Source: Sedimentisphaerales bacterium
GTDB taxonomy: Bacteria > Planctomycetota > Phycisphaerae > Sedimentisphaerales > SM23-30
DNA: 35,237 nucleotides
Reading direction: 5' to 3'
Assembly: GCA_016933395.1 (NCBI GenBank)
Contig: JAFGBA010000273.1
Span: forward strand, 1 to 35,237
Shown here: one piece after another, positions 16,252 through 24,975 of the stretch
Layout: every line of letters begins with the position of its first letter
How positions within the stretch are numbered: the stretch's first letter is position 1
Translations under genes and position numbers: made by a program
The notes under the pieces: model-generated
What the model saw: the letters and a program-made list of their open reading frames with translations, nothing else
What the model was told of the DNA's origin: nothing
The model's database searches: none

Positions 16252-17240
16252 TTATCCGGCTCCAGAAAAAATTTCGCTGTGGTTTTTATATATTCCGCCG
16301 TTGTCGGCAATACCTCGAAACACACTTGCGATCCCACGGCGTCCACTGCCTGTTTGATAATGGCGCCCAGGTCGCCTTCATCAGCGGCATGCATCATAGC
16401 ATAGAGATTATACGGCCAATCTAACGCTGTTGCACGCTGATAACAATGGCTCACCTCAGACAACGATGCCAGGGCCATCCCTGCCCTATCGATACTCTTA
16501 GCTTTAACCGCAAACACCACCATCGCATTGGCTTGCCAGCCTAGTTTATGGTGTCGCACCGTCGCACCGAACCGACGGATAACGCCTTTTCGACGCCAAA
16601 CGTCTATTTGCCTCAGTACGGTTCCCGACGGCCAGTTTAATGCTTCAGCAACAGGTGCGAAAAAATCGCTTTGTATGGTCATATCTTCCTGCAGCAAACG
16701 CACCAATTGCTTCTGCTCATCATTAAACATGGGTTTCGTTACCGCTAGCGTTTGCGGCGCTGATGTTTCTTTGGATACAGCATCTCTGACATTGGTGAAT
16801 ATCGCATTTAACTTGTATAGTTTGACAGCCGGGAGATTTACTAATCGCGACAGTTGATACTTATGTTTTAATCCTGCCAATAATGTTTCTATGTCTGCAA
16901 GCGATACTGCGTTAAGCGTAAACCACACATTCAATGCGTGCCTGCGCTCATAACAATGGCTTACGCCCGGCAATGTTTTAAGTTCCGCAACCAGCCCCTC
17001 AAGCTTATCCGTCGCCGCCTCAGCCCCGACAAGTGTACTGTGATACCCCAATCGCCGGGCGTCAAACGTTGCGCCTATACGACGAATAATGCTTTCGAAC
17101 TGTAACCGCCGACATTCATCAAGAACTTCATCTTCGCTGCATGTCAGTTGTTCGGCCAAAGCAGCGAACGGCCGCCGGCACAAGGGAAAATGTGTTTGTA
17201 ACAGCGTTAGTAATGTCGCTTGCCAATCCGTCATACTCAT
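16248..17240 (-). CDS. ahbAB: Fused siroheme decarboxylase, AhbA-AhbB type
   Basis: The 330-residue protein contains two tandem Lrp/AsnC-like siroheme decarboxylase units, where the family usually has two separate subunits of about 150-170 residues. Unit 1 (about 1-160) has an HTH-like start, IIRRIGATFDARRLGY and GVSHCYERRHALNVWFTL. Unit 2 (about 170-330) has VIRRFGATVRHHKLGW and VSHCYQRATALDWPYNLYAM, with a final MMH resembling AhbB/NirL. By family knowledge the pair converts siroheme to 12,18-didecarboxysiroheme. Its neighbours ahbC and ahbD support heme synthesis rather than heme d1. A GGGGG run precedes the ATG. Which unit carries AhbA and which AhbB function is inferred from order and motifs. 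Confidence 0.9.
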   Translation of the reverse strand: MSMTDWQATLLTLLQTHFPLCRRPFAALAEQLTCSEDEVLDECRRLQFESIIRRIGATFDARRLGYHSTLVGAEAATDKLEGLVAELKTLPGVSHCYERRHALNVWFTLNAVSLADIETLLAGLKHKYQLSRLVNLPAVKLYKLNAIFTNVRDAVSKETSAPQTLAVTKPMFNDEQKQLVRLLQEDMTIQSDFFAPVAEALNWPSGTVLRQIDVWRRKGVIRRFGATVRHHKLGWQANAMVVFAVKAKSIDRAGMALASLSEVSHCYQRATALDWPYNLYAMMHAADEGDLGAIIKQAVDAVGSQVCFEVLPTTAEYIKTTAKFFLEPDK

Positions 17241-17264
17241 AAGATAACCCCCGAAGGTAAAAAG

Positions 17265-18323
17265 TCAAAGCCTCGGCTGATATAAACAAAACGGCTCCGC
17301 CGCTACCACATCCCCCGTCATGGCGTATGCCCGCGCCCGACAGCCGCCGCACATCCGCCGGTACTCGCAATGGCCGCACTTGCCGTGATAGCCGTCCACA
17401 TTGCGAATCTGCCGCAAAAAAGGCGAGTCGCGCCAAATCGCTTCAAAATTGAACCCATTATCCCGCAGCCGCCCCGCCGAGTGTTCCAAAAAACCGCAAA
17501 TCTGCACTGCGCCTGTATGCGAAATAAACGCAAAACTCTTGCCGCCCAGGCATCCTCCCTGCGGCCGCTCGCCTGGTTTCAGGCCCCCCTGCTCGCGAAG
17601 AATCCGCTGATAATGCGGCGCACACGTCACCCGAATCGGCATATCCCCCTTCGCCTGCTCCCGCGCCAACCACTGCAAGGCGTCCTCGTATTGCTGCGGG
17701 CTTAGCTCCTGGTCCGCCATCGCCTCACCTCGCCCCGTCGTCACCAGTAAAAATGGATTAAACGTCTTAGCCCCTAACCCTTTGGCCAATGCCAGCAAAG
17801 CAGGCAGTTCATCTATATTAGTCTTCGTCAACGTCGTATTAATCTGAAACGCCAAATCCCCCGCCTTTAGCGCCTGCACACCGGCCAGTGCAGACTCGAA
17901 CGCTCCTGGCACACCACGAAATGCATCATGTGACGTCGTCGTCGCCCCATCCAGCGAAATAGACACACACTCAATGCCGCACACCTTCAACCGCCCCACC
18001 ACTTCCGGCGTCAATAATGCCCCGCACGTTGCCAATACCATCCGCAAACCCAGTTTATGGCCGGATACGATTACGTCAAACACATCCTCGCGCAGCAACG
18101 GCTCCCCGCCCGTAATAATCATCGTCGGCCGGGCGAATCCGGCGATGTTTTCCAACACCCGCCGGCATTCCTCCGTCGTCAATTCATCCTGATACGCCAC
18201 ATCCTCCGCCGCCGCTCGACAATGTTGGCATTTCAATCGGCAGCGGCGGGTCAATTCCCAGGCGATAATGCGTGGCGGCGCTGCTTCTGAAGATAAAGAT
18301 GATGAAGTGGAGGATTGTGACAT
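17265..18323 (-). CDS. ahbD: Heme b synthase, radical SAM/SPASM protein AhbD
   Basis: This radical SAM enzyme has ELTRRCRLKCQHCRA (CxxxCxxC cluster ligands), TGGEPLLREDVFD, VSISLDGAT, and a C-terminal cysteine-rich SPASM-like region (GKCGHCEYRRMCGGCRARAY) with FCLYQP at the end. By family knowledge it turns Fe-coproporphyrin III into heme b by oxidative decarboxylation of two propionates. The ORF track start at 18353 lies inside ahbC; the ATG at 18323 avoids that overlap, lies seven bases past the ahbC stop, and has GGTAAG upstream. A Ser-rich stretch follows the start. Assignment as AhbD rather than a NirJ homologue rests on the complete Ahb context. Confidence 0.88.
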   Translation of the reverse strand: MSQSSTSSSLSSEAAPPRIIAWELTRRCRLKCQHCRAAAEDVAYQDELTTEECRRVLENIAGFARPTMIITGGEPLLREDVFDVIVSGHKLGLRMVLATCGALLTPEVVGRLKVCGIECVSISLDGATTTSHDAFRGVPGAFESALAGVQALKAGDLAFQINTTLTKTNIDELPALLALAKGLGAKTFNPFLLVTTGRGEAMADQELSPQQYEDALQWLAREQAKGDMPIRVTCAPHYQRILREQGGLKPGERPQGGCLGGKSFAFISHTGAVQICGFLEHSAGRLRDNGFNFEAIWRDSPFLRQIRNVDGYHGKCGHCEYRRMCGGCRARAYAMTGDVVAAEPFCLYQPRL

Positions 18324-18330
18324 AACTGGC

Positions 18331-19494
18331 TTACCGTGATGCAATTTCCTCATCCGTCAAATAACACGCCGGATCCGACGCCCAAATATCCCCCGTAGCC
18401 GCCTCCGCCCGCGCCCGAAAGTTGCCGTTACAAATATCCAGATACCCGCACGTCGCACACCGTCCCTTCAGCAATTCCTTCCGCCGGCGCAACTGCCCCA
18501 GCAAGTCATCATTCGCCTCCCCCCAAATCGCCGAAAACGGCTTTTCCCGCACGTTCCCCAGCGGCTTATCCCGCCAGAACTGGTCCGGATACACCGTCCC
18601 ATCCCAACTCACGCAACCAATCCCGCTGCCGCTGCGATTACCGCGGTTGCGTTCTAACAACTGCCGCGCCTCCGCCAGACGCGGATGGTTCTCCCGTCGC
18701 ATCCGCTCCAGCAGATACGCCCCATCGGCATGATTATCCACCGTCAGCACCTGCTTATCCAACCCCGCCTGATGCAGCCGCACCGTATGGTCGATAATTA
18801 CATCCATCGACGCCCGCGCCTGGTCATGAGTCAGGTCATCGGCCATGATGTCCCGCCCTCGCCCGGTATAAACCAGATGGTAAAAACACACCCGCGGAAT
18901 ATCTTCATCCACCAGCAGCTTGAAAATCGCCTCGATATCGCCCACATTATGTCGCGTCAGCGTAAACCGCAACCCTACCTTCACTCCCGCCCGCCGGCAA
19001 TTGCGAATCCCCTCCAGCGCCAGCTCATACGCGCCCTCAAAATGACGAAACCGATCATTTGTCGCCCCGATCCCATCCAGACTTACCCCCGCATAATGCA
19101 ATCCCACCCGCGCCAATTCCCCGGCCACATGTCGCGTAATCAACGTGCCGTTCGTGCTCAACACCGTCCGTAATCCCCGTTGTCGTGCATAGCCTATCAA
19201 ATCAAAAATATCCTCACGCTTTAATGGCTCGCCCCCGCTAAACAAAACAACCGGCACGCCAAACGCCGCCAAATTATCCAACAATTGATACCCCTCATCC
19301 GTCGTCAATATTTCACCGCCGCTCCCTCCCTGCTGATGCGCATAACAATGCACACACCGTAAATTACACGCCGGCGTCACATTCCACACCACCACCGGCC
19401 GCGGCGGCGATTGCACAACTGTTTTCCCATGACCATAGCGGAGGCTGTCTGTATCACCCTCACGGCCGCAATACAATCGTGTGATGTCAATCAT
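18331..19494 (-). CDS. ahbC: Fe-coproporphyrin III synthase (12,18-didecarboxysiroheme deacetylase), radical SAM AhbC
   Basis: The 387-residue product shows the AhbC/NirJ-type N-terminus (ITRLYCGREGDTDSLRYG), the radical SAM motif TPACNLRCVHCYA, FSGGEPLKREDIFDL, GVSLDGIGATNDRFR and VCFYHLVYTGRGRDIM. It ends with a cysteine-rich second cluster region (GRCATCGYLDICNGNFRARA). By family knowledge it removes two acetate side chains from didecarboxysiroheme. The gene starts within the stop of cobA-hemD (ATGA overlap) and is followed closely by ahbD, forming a coupled series. A denitrification NirJ is less likely because no other heme d1 genes are present. Confidence 0.92.
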   Translation of the reverse strand: MIDITRLYCGREGDTDSLRYGHGKTVVQSPPRPVVVWNVTPACNLRCVHCYAHQQGGSGGEILTTDEGYQLLDNLAAFGVPVVLFSGGEPLKREDIFDLIGYARQRGLRTVLSTNGTLITRHVAGELARVGLHYAGVSLDGIGATNDRFRHFEGAYELALEGIRNCRRAGVKVGLRFTLTRHNVGDIEAIFKLLVDEDIPRVCFYHLVYTGRGRDIMADDLTHDQARASMDVIIDHTVRLHQAGLDKQVLTVDNHADGAYLLERMRRENHPRLAEARQLLERNRGNRSGSGIGCVSWDGTVYPDQFWRDKPLGNVREKPFSAIWGEANDDLLGQLRRRKELLKGRCATCGYLDICNGNFRARAEAATGDIWASDPACYLTDEEIASR

Positions 19495-21029
19495 GTTGTC
19501 TTACGCTCCGCTTGCAACACCGCGTCCACCAAACCATCCAGCGTATGCTCGCTCGCCTCAACGTTAACGCTCAGCCTCAACTGCCTAATGGCAGCCGATG
19601 TCACCGGCCCAATGCTCGCCAACCGCACTTTTTTTTCCGCTAACCGCTCTATCTCTATTATATCAAAGAAATTACGTACTGTCCCCGAACTGGCGAAGGT
19701 AATCCAATCCACCCCATCAGCATTCAATATCGCTTCCAACCGTGACGCAGGCATCCTCCCCGCGTTTTCCGAGACTGTACGATAAGCTACCACCTCATCA
19801 ACTATCGCCCCACAAGCCCGCAAGCCCTCCGGCAATTCTTTGTCCGCCTGATCCGCCCTCGCCAGCAGCACCTTTTTACCCTCCAATAGCCTTGTTTGTC
19901 GCATCGCTTCCAACAAGGCTTCACTCGTGAACGTTTCCGGCGCCAGGTCGGCTACAACACCATAATCCATCAACCGTCCCGCTGTCGCCGACCCGATGGC
20001 CGCGACTTTTACTCCCGCCAATCGTCGAACATCACCGCCTTGAGCAAATAATGCCTCCATAAACGTTTCCACACCATTCACGCTGGTTAATCCCACCCAG
20101 TCATAATCACCAATAGTTGCCGCCGCTCGCTCCAATGGGCCGTTATCCTCCGGCGGCTCAATGCGAATCGCCGGAAACTCGATAACCTCCGCCCCCAATT
20201 GTTCCAGCCGTTCCGTCAACTCACTCGCCTGTGCCCGTGCCCGCGTCACCACAATCGTCCTGCCAAACAACGGCCGATTTTCAAACCACGCCAGCTTCTC
20301 CCGATATTTCACCACTTCACCGACAATTACCAGCGCCGGCGGCCCCATGTTTTCTTCTGCCACCCGCTGCGCCAGCGTGCCTATCGTAGCACAAAGGGTT
20401 TTCTGTCGAGCCGTCCCCGCCCAATGCACCATCGCCGCCGGCGTTTCCCTTGGCTTTCCATGCTGCTGCAATTGCTCACAGATTTTCGTCACATTCTTCA
20501 CCCCCATGTAAAACACCAGTGTCCCCCGCCATCGCCCTAGCAATTCCCAGTCCACCTGCGATTCCCCAACCCGCTGTGCATCCTCATGACCGGTAATGAA
20601 CGCCACCTCACTGGCGCAATCCCGATGTGTAAGAGGTATCCCCGCATACGCCCCCGCCGCCGACGCCGCCGTCACTCCCGGCACGATTTCAAACGCCACC
20701 CCCGTCGCCGCTAGCGCTGTCGCCTCCTCGCCTCCCCGCCCGAAAATGGTCGGATCGCCTCCCTTCAAGCGCACTACCGTTTTACCTTGCCTCGCCTTTT
20801 CAATCAGTAAGGCGATAATCTCCTCCTGCCGCATAGTATGCACATTGGCTTGTTTCCCCACATAGATACGTTCCGCCCCCTCGGGCGCCCACCGTAACAA
20901 TCCCTCTGTCGCCAAATGATCATAAACCACAACCTCGGCCTGCTCCAATAATTCACACCCGCGCAAAGTAATCAGCTTTACATTTCCCGGCCCCGCGCCC
21001 ACAAGATAAACGCTTCCTGTATCAGTCAT
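19491..21029 (-). CDS. cobA-hemD: Fused uroporphyrinogen-III C-methyltransferase and uroporphyrinogen-III synthase
   Basis: The 512-residue protein joins two enzymes. Residues about 1-245 are a SUMT: VYLVGAGPGNVKLITLRG, VVYDHLATEGLL, RLKGGDPTIFGRGGEE, VPGVTAASAAGAYAGIPLTHR and VGEVVKYREKLAWFE. Residues about 255-512 are HemD-like (RTIVVTRARAQASELTERL, DWVGLTSVNGVETF, DWITFASSGTVRNFF). Together they make uroporphyrinogen III and methylate it to precorrin-2. The start overlaps the hemC stop by eight bases (ATGACTGA). SUMT-HemD fusions are known in several anaerobes. No dehydrogenase/ferrochelatase domain is attached, so siroheme needs another enzyme. Confidence 0.93.
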   Translation of the reverse strand: MTDTGSVYLVGAGPGNVKLITLRGCELLEQAEVVVYDHLATEGLLRWAPEGAERIYVGKQANVHTMRQEEIIALLIEKARQGKTVVRLKGGDPTIFGRGGEEATALAATGVAFEIVPGVTAASAAGAYAGIPLTHRDCASEVAFITGHEDAQRVGESQVDWELLGRWRGTLVFYMGVKNVTKICEQLQQHGKPRETPAAMVHWAGTARQKTLCATIGTLAQRVAEENMGPPALVIVGEVVKYREKLAWFENRPLFGRTIVVTRARAQASELTERLEQLGAEVIEFPAIRIEPPEDNGPLERAAATIGDYDWVGLTSVNGVETFMEALFAQGGDVRRLAGVKVAAIGSATAGRLMDYGVVADLAPETFTSEALLEAMRQTRLLEGKKVLLARADQADKELPEGLRACGAIVDEVVAYRTVSENAGRMPASRLEAILNADGVDWITFASSGTVRNFFDIIEIERLAEKKVRLASIGPVTSAAIRQLRLSVNVEASEHTLDGLVDAVLQAERKTT

Positions 21030-22011
21030 GTCCCAAACCGCCTTTACTTATGTCTTGTAAAATTCTTTCTCCTCCTCGACGTAATATATCCTCCGCAACC
21101 TTCCGCCCCAGCGCCAAGGCCGCCTCTGTAGGGTGGGTCTCTGACCCGCCGCATTCTACTAAACGAATTTCTCCATGACCACGTATCACCTTCCGGCCGT
21201 TGTTATCCGCCAACATGGCGTCCATCACCAACCGCTCTTCTTCCATCCTCGCGTATGCCCCTGTCGGCGCCGTGCAGCCTCCCTGCAAATGATGCAAAAA
21301 TTCCCGTTCCGCCGTCACTGCTTGCCGCGTCGCAGAGTGATCCATGGCCCCTACTAACTTCCGCGCCTCTTCATCGTCACTGCGAATCTCCACGGCAATC
21401 GCTCCTTGCCCACACGCCGGCAAAAAAACCAACGGATCCAGTCGTATGCTTCCCTCTGGCGACAAATCCAAACGCTTCAATCCCGCCAGAGCGAGAATAA
21501 TCGCGTCCGCATCGCCTTCCTGAAGCTTTCGCAACCGCGTGGGCACATTGCCGCGCACATTGACAATCCCAATATCCGGCCTTACATGTTTTAACTGTGC
21601 TTTCCGACGCAAGGAACCTGTCATCACCTTTGCCCCCTGCGGCAGGCCTTGCCACCCCCCTAAGTGTTTGCTTATAAGCACATCGGCCGGATCTTCACGC
21701 TTCAGAATGGCTCCCAACATCAAACCCTTCGCCAGATCCGTAGGCAAATCCTTCAGGCTGTGCACCGCCAAATCGATCCGTGCAGCCAACAATTCCTGCT
21801 CAATGGCTTTGGTGAACAATCCCGTTTCATCCGCCGACACCGGCGTTCCCTCGGGTTTTTCATCGCCTCGCGTTTTTACAATACACGTTTGCACCATAAT
21901 ACCAGGATATATCCTTTTCAGAACGGTGATAACCGCTTCTGTTTGCCGTAGAGCCAGCTCACTTCCACGGGTGCCGATTCGCCATTGTTTACGGCTTGCT
22001 ACATCCTTCAT
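21022..22011 (-). CDS. hemC: Porphobilinogen deaminase (hydroxymethylbilane synthase)
   Basis: The product has about 329 residues from the ATG at 22011. Motifs are WRIGTRGSELALRQTEAV, LAVHSLKDLPTDL, TGSLRRKAQLKHVRPD, NVRGNVPTRLRKL and LQGGCTAPTGAYARM, whose Cys carries the dipyrromethane cofactor. It condenses four porphobilinogen molecules to hydroxymethylbilane. The ORF track starts at a TTG (22044), but the predicted promoter start lies only a few bases upstream of that, and AGG sits six bases before the ATG at 22011, so the latter is preferred. It is the first gene of the minus-strand heme operon and overlaps cobA-hemD. Confidence 0.95.
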   Translation of the reverse strand: MKDVASRKQWRIGTRGSELALRQTEAVITVLKRIYPGIMVQTCIVKTRGDEKPEGTPVSADETGLFTKAIEQELLAARIDLAVHSLKDLPTDLAKGLMLGAILKREDPADVLISKHLGGWQGLPQGAKVMTGSLRRKAQLKHVRPDIGIVNVRGNVPTRLRKLQEGDADAIILALAGLKRLDLSPEGSIRLDPLVFLPACGQGAIAVEIRSDDEEARKLVGAMDHSATRQAVTAEREFLHHLQGGCTAPTGAYARMEEERLVMDAMLADNNGRKVIRGHGEIRLVECGGSETHPTEAALALGRKVAEDILRRGGERILQDISKGGLGHD

Positions 22012-22056
22012 GTTTCGCCTGAATATCCTTATTATCAATTGCAAAGCAAAGATAAA

Positions 22057-22085
22057 ATTATACGTAACTGCCCGTCATAAAACAA
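22057..22085 (-). promoter_or_regulatory. Sigma70 promoter for the heme operon
   Basis: On the minus strand, TTGTTT (22085-22080), a 17-base spacer and a perfect TATAAT (22062-22057) form a good promoter. The predicted transcription start near 22050 gives a leader of roughly 40 bases before the hemC ATG at 22011. Confidence 0.6.
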
Positions 22086-22457
22086 GTTCCAACATAATAC
22101 CTTATTTTATACCATTTTTAATAATAATAAAAATACCGGTGTGCCGTATATTTCTGCGTCCGATAAGCGAATACACTATAATCAATTTTATAAATTTCTT
22201 TGGGAAAATTAAAAAATATTTCAAAAAAACCTCAGACCCGCATATTACATAACCAATTACCGGAAAACAAATTCCAATCAATCGTGTATTATTTCACGCG
22301 GCATGTAATATATACTTGTAATAAAGTGGCCGATTTCAACAATTCACGGGGGATTTTTATACGATGTTCGTCAACGTGAAACATCACGTAAACTATGTCG
22401 CGTAAAATAAGGGTCCGATAAAAAACACACATGCGGATTTATCACAGGAGATAAAAA
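22086..22457. other. AT-rich divergent intergenic region
   Basis: This gap separates the heme operon from the chemoreceptor gene. It is very AT-rich and has no convincing ORF. One small perfect inverted repeat, ACGTGA-aaca-TCACGT (22374-22389), lies about 70 bases before the chemoreceptor ATG and could be a regulator site. I found no clear promoter for the plus-strand gene. TCCGATAA (22414-22421) resembles a sigma28 -10 box, but no -35 element is properly spaced. Confidence 0.4.
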
Positions 22458-24527
22458 ATGAGCCTTTTTTCTTCATCACTTAGAACACGGTTACTTTCAG
22501 CAGGTATTTTTCTGACACTGGTTCCTTTGCTGGTAATGGGCATTTTCGTCTGGCGGCAGAACCAGCAAATGGCGGAATCTGCCGCCGCGGAAAGCACGCG
22601 CCTGGCTTATGCCGACCTGGATCACATCGTCAAAGGCGCTTATGACATGTGCCTGACCCAGCAGAAAAGCCTGCAAAAAGGCGTTAATGAAAAGCTGAAT
22701 GTCGCCCGTTTGGTCATGACTCATGAAGGTGATATTCATCTCGACCCCGCGCAAACCGTTGCCTGGGATGCCGTAAATCAGTTTAGCAAACAAGCAACCC
22801 GCGTCGAACTGCCTCGCATGATGGTGGGTGAAACCTGGCTGGGTCAAAACACCGACATGAAAACCACCTCACCTGTGGTCGATCAGGTCCAATCCCTTGT
22901 GGGCGGCACTTGCACTATTTTTCAGCGTATGAATGACGCCGGCGATATGTTGCGCATAAGCACAAATGTGGAAAAACTTGACGGCGCCCGCGCCATCGGC
23001 ACCTATATTCCCGCCGTCAATCCCGATGGCAAACCCAATCCGGTTATTAAAACCTTGCTGACGGGGGAAACGTATCGTGGACGAGCATTTGTCGTCAATG
23101 CCTGGTATATCACCGCCTACGAACCCATTAAGGACACAACCGGCGCAATTATTGGAGCGTTATACTTCGGTATTCCCCAGGAAGACGTCAAGGAACTCCG
23201 CCAGGCCATTATGGCTACCAAGGTCGGCGAGACCGGTTATGTATATGTGCTTGATACTGCCGGCCATTACGTGATCAGTTCCGGCGGCAAGCGGGATGGC
23301 GAAGATATTTCTCAAGCCAAGGACGCCGATGGCGTATTATTTATCCAGGAAATCTGCGAAAAAGCCAAAAAATCAAAATCTGGAGAAATATTCGAACAGC
23401 TATATCCCTGGAAAAATAAAGATGATAACGCGGCTCGATTAAAAGTGGTGCGTTTGATGTATTTCGAAGATTGGGACTGGGTGATTGGCGCCGGTTCTTA
23501 TCTGGAGGAATTCCAGGAAGCCGCACGGAATGTCCAGGCTATCAACCGGCAAAGTCTTGCCGTTCTGGGTATTGTCTTTTGTATATCAGCAGGTATTTCG
23601 ATTGTAATATGGTTGCTTATTTCTGGTCGAATCAGCCATAGGCTTAAAAACGCCATTGTCCAGCTCAGCAACGGTGCCGCGGAAGTTTCTTCCGCCGCCG
23701 GGCAGGTGTCATCGGCGTCACAATCTTTGGCTCAAGGCTCCACCGAACAGGCCGCCGGTTTACAGGAAACCACTTCAAGTCTGGAAGAAATGTCTTCCAT
23801 GACTAAAACCAATGCCGAAAATGCCGAACAAGCCAATTCTCTCTCACGGCAGGCGAGGGAAGCCGCCGACAAGGGCAATCAGGCCATGGAACAAATGAAT
23901 CTGGCGATTAACGCGATTCGGCAAAGCGCTGATCAAACCGCAAAAATCATTAAGGTCATTGACGAAATCGCCTTCCAGACCAATTTGTTGGCCCTTAACG
24001 CCGCTGTGGAAGCCGCTCGTGCCGGTGAAGCCGGAAAAGGCTTTGCCGTTGTCGCTGAAGAAGTTCGTAATCTTGCCCAGCGCAGCGCCGAAGCGGCTCG
24101 CAACACCACGCAAATGATCGAAGAATCAGTCAATAATGCTCAAAACGGTGTTCAAATTACCAGCGAAGTGGCTGCCACGCTGGAGGAAATTACCACAGCA
24201 TCAAGAAAAGTTAATGATCTTGTGGCCGAAATTGCTGCCGCCAGCCAGGAACAGGCCCAAGGCATCAGTCAGGTAAATACCGCCATGGGACAAATGGATC
24301 AGGTAACCCAACGCAATGCCGCCAACGCTGAAGAATCCGCCGGCGCAGCCGAAGAGCTTTCTAGCCAATCCAAGCAACTCCATTGTATCGTTGATGAATT
24401 GGCTATGTTAATTGGTGGCGAAAACTCCAAAATATCTCCTTCTAAAACAAAAAATAAAGCGAAAACACAGAAGGCAGCCACTTTAGCTACGACCGCCGAA
24501 TGTTCTATTCCCATGGACACTGAATAG
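22458..24527 (+). CDS. Methyl-accepting chemotaxis protein with Cache-type sensor domain
   Basis: A strong ribosome site (AGGAGA) precedes the ATG. The 689-residue protein has a first membrane segment ([17 protein letters not shown]), a large periplasmic sensor with a Cache-like late part ([38 protein letters not shown]), and a second membrane segment (about 372-392). The cytoplasmic signalling domain centres on the conserved hairpin tip ([20 protein letters not shown] and [20 protein letters not shown]). Long heptad helices flank the tip, with glutamine- and glutamate-rich likely methylation segments. A typical HAMP domain is not evident after the second membrane segment. It should relay a small-molecule signal to CheA/CheW, but no other chemotaxis genes lie nearby. 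The ligand is unknown. Confidence 0.92.
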   Translation: MSLFSSSLRTRLLSAGIFLTLVPLLVMGIFVWRQNQQMAESAAAESTRLAYADLDHIVKGAYDMCLTQQKSLQKGVNEKLNVARLVMTHEGDIHLDPAQTVAWDAVNQFSKQATRVELPRMMVGETWLGQNTDMKTTSPVVDQVQSLVGGTCTIFQRMNDAGDMLRISTNVEKLDGARAIGTYIPAVNPDGKPNPVIKTLLTGETYRGRAFVVNAWYITAYEPIKDTTGAIIGALYFGIPQEDVKELRQAIMATKVGETGYVYVLDTAGHYVISSGGKRDGEDISQAKDADGVLFIQEICEKAKKSKSGEIFEQLYPWKNKDDNAARLKVVRLMYFEDWDWVIGAGSYLEEFQEAARNVQAINRQSLAVLGIVFCISAGISIVIWLLISGRISHRLKNAIVQLSNGAAEVSSAAGQVSSASQSLAQGSTEQAAGLQETTSSLEEMSSMTKTNAENAEQANSLSRQAREAADKGNQAMEQMNLAINAIRQSADQTAKIIKVIDEIAFQTNLLALNAAVEAARAGEAGKGFAVVAEEVRNLAQRSAEAARNTTQMIEESVNNAQNGVQITSEVAATLEEITTASRKVNDLVAEIAAASQEQAQGISQVNTAMGQMDQVTQRNAANAEESAGAAEELSSQSKQLHCIVDELAMLIGGENSKISPSKTKNKAKTQKAATLATTAECSIPMDTE

Positions 24528-24637
24528 AGAAAAGGCTTGATATTACTATTTATATTATGAAAATAACGATAAAAAAACGCTTAAAATAGAGAACACAAAA
24601 ATAGTCAAATAGTTTAAAATCCCCAACTTTCGTAGAT

Positions 24638-24679
24638 AATGGCAGCATAAGTGACAAATACTTATACTGCCATTTTTTT
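24638..24679 (+). terminator. Intrinsic terminator after the chemoreceptor gene
   Basis: AATGGCAG-c-ATAAGT pairs with ACTTAT-a-CTGCCATT around the loop gacaaat, giving a 14-bp stem with one mismatched pair. It is followed by a run of seven T. This is a strong rho-independent terminator about 110 bases after the stop codon. Confidence 0.85.
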
Positions 24680-24889
24680 ATGTAATAAATTTACTATCTT
24701 CAACATGTTACGAAATAAAGTCATTATTAACATTTTTCAGCTTATATTGTCTTTTAACTCGTAAACTTAGGTAATATAGGTATAATCGGTTGCCTTTTAC
24801 TCCTTTTTTGCTTAACTTAATTTTAGGGTGATGAAGTAAATAAACCTCATTCACCCCAACCTTCTTCATAGCCGTAAGCCTTGCATCGT
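24680..24889. other. Intergenic stretch before the dnaG promoter
   Basis: The segment is AT-rich with no convincing ORF. GGGTGATGA (24826-24834) can pair with TCATTCACCC (24847-24856) as a hairpin with one bulge. A TATAAT at 24781-24786 has no well-spaced -35 box. No RNA gene is recognised. Confidence 0.3.
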
Positions 24890-24918
24890 TTGACAGATAA
24901 CGTTTTTTAGGTTATACT
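24890..24918 (+). promoter_or_regulatory. Near-consensus sigma70 promoter for dnaG-rpoD
   Basis: TTGACA (24890-24895), exactly 17 bases, then TATACT (24913-24918). The predicted transcription start near 24925 leaves about 50 bases before the dnaG GTG. The strength of this promoter fits a housekeeping operon. Confidence 0.8.
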
Positions 24919-24975
24919 TTTATGATTTAAATATTTGTGGGTTAGCCAGTAAAACGTGAACGTCCTGGGAGATAT

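Noticed and set aside
18685-19173. 162-residue plus-strand ORF opposite ahbC
   Set aside because: It lies fully antisense to a clearly conserved radical SAM gene, and its His/Pro/Arg-rich translation has no recognisable domain; it is a shadow of codon bias.
16248-19494. Heme d1 (Nir) biosynthesis instead of heme b synthesis
   Set aside because: NirJ- and NirDL-like proteins resemble these, but two different radical SAM proteins plus hemL, hemC and cobA-hemD, with no nirS, nirF or nirN, fit the Ahb route better.
21539-22252. 237-residue plus-strand ORF over the hemC start and upstream region
   Set aside because: It is antisense to conserved hemC motifs and runs through the heme promoter; the translation is low-information and has no ribosome site.
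22389-22421. Possible sigma28 promoter before the chemoreceptor
   Set aside because: TCCGATAA resembles the -10 box, but the TAAA candidates are 7 or 21 bases away instead of about 15.
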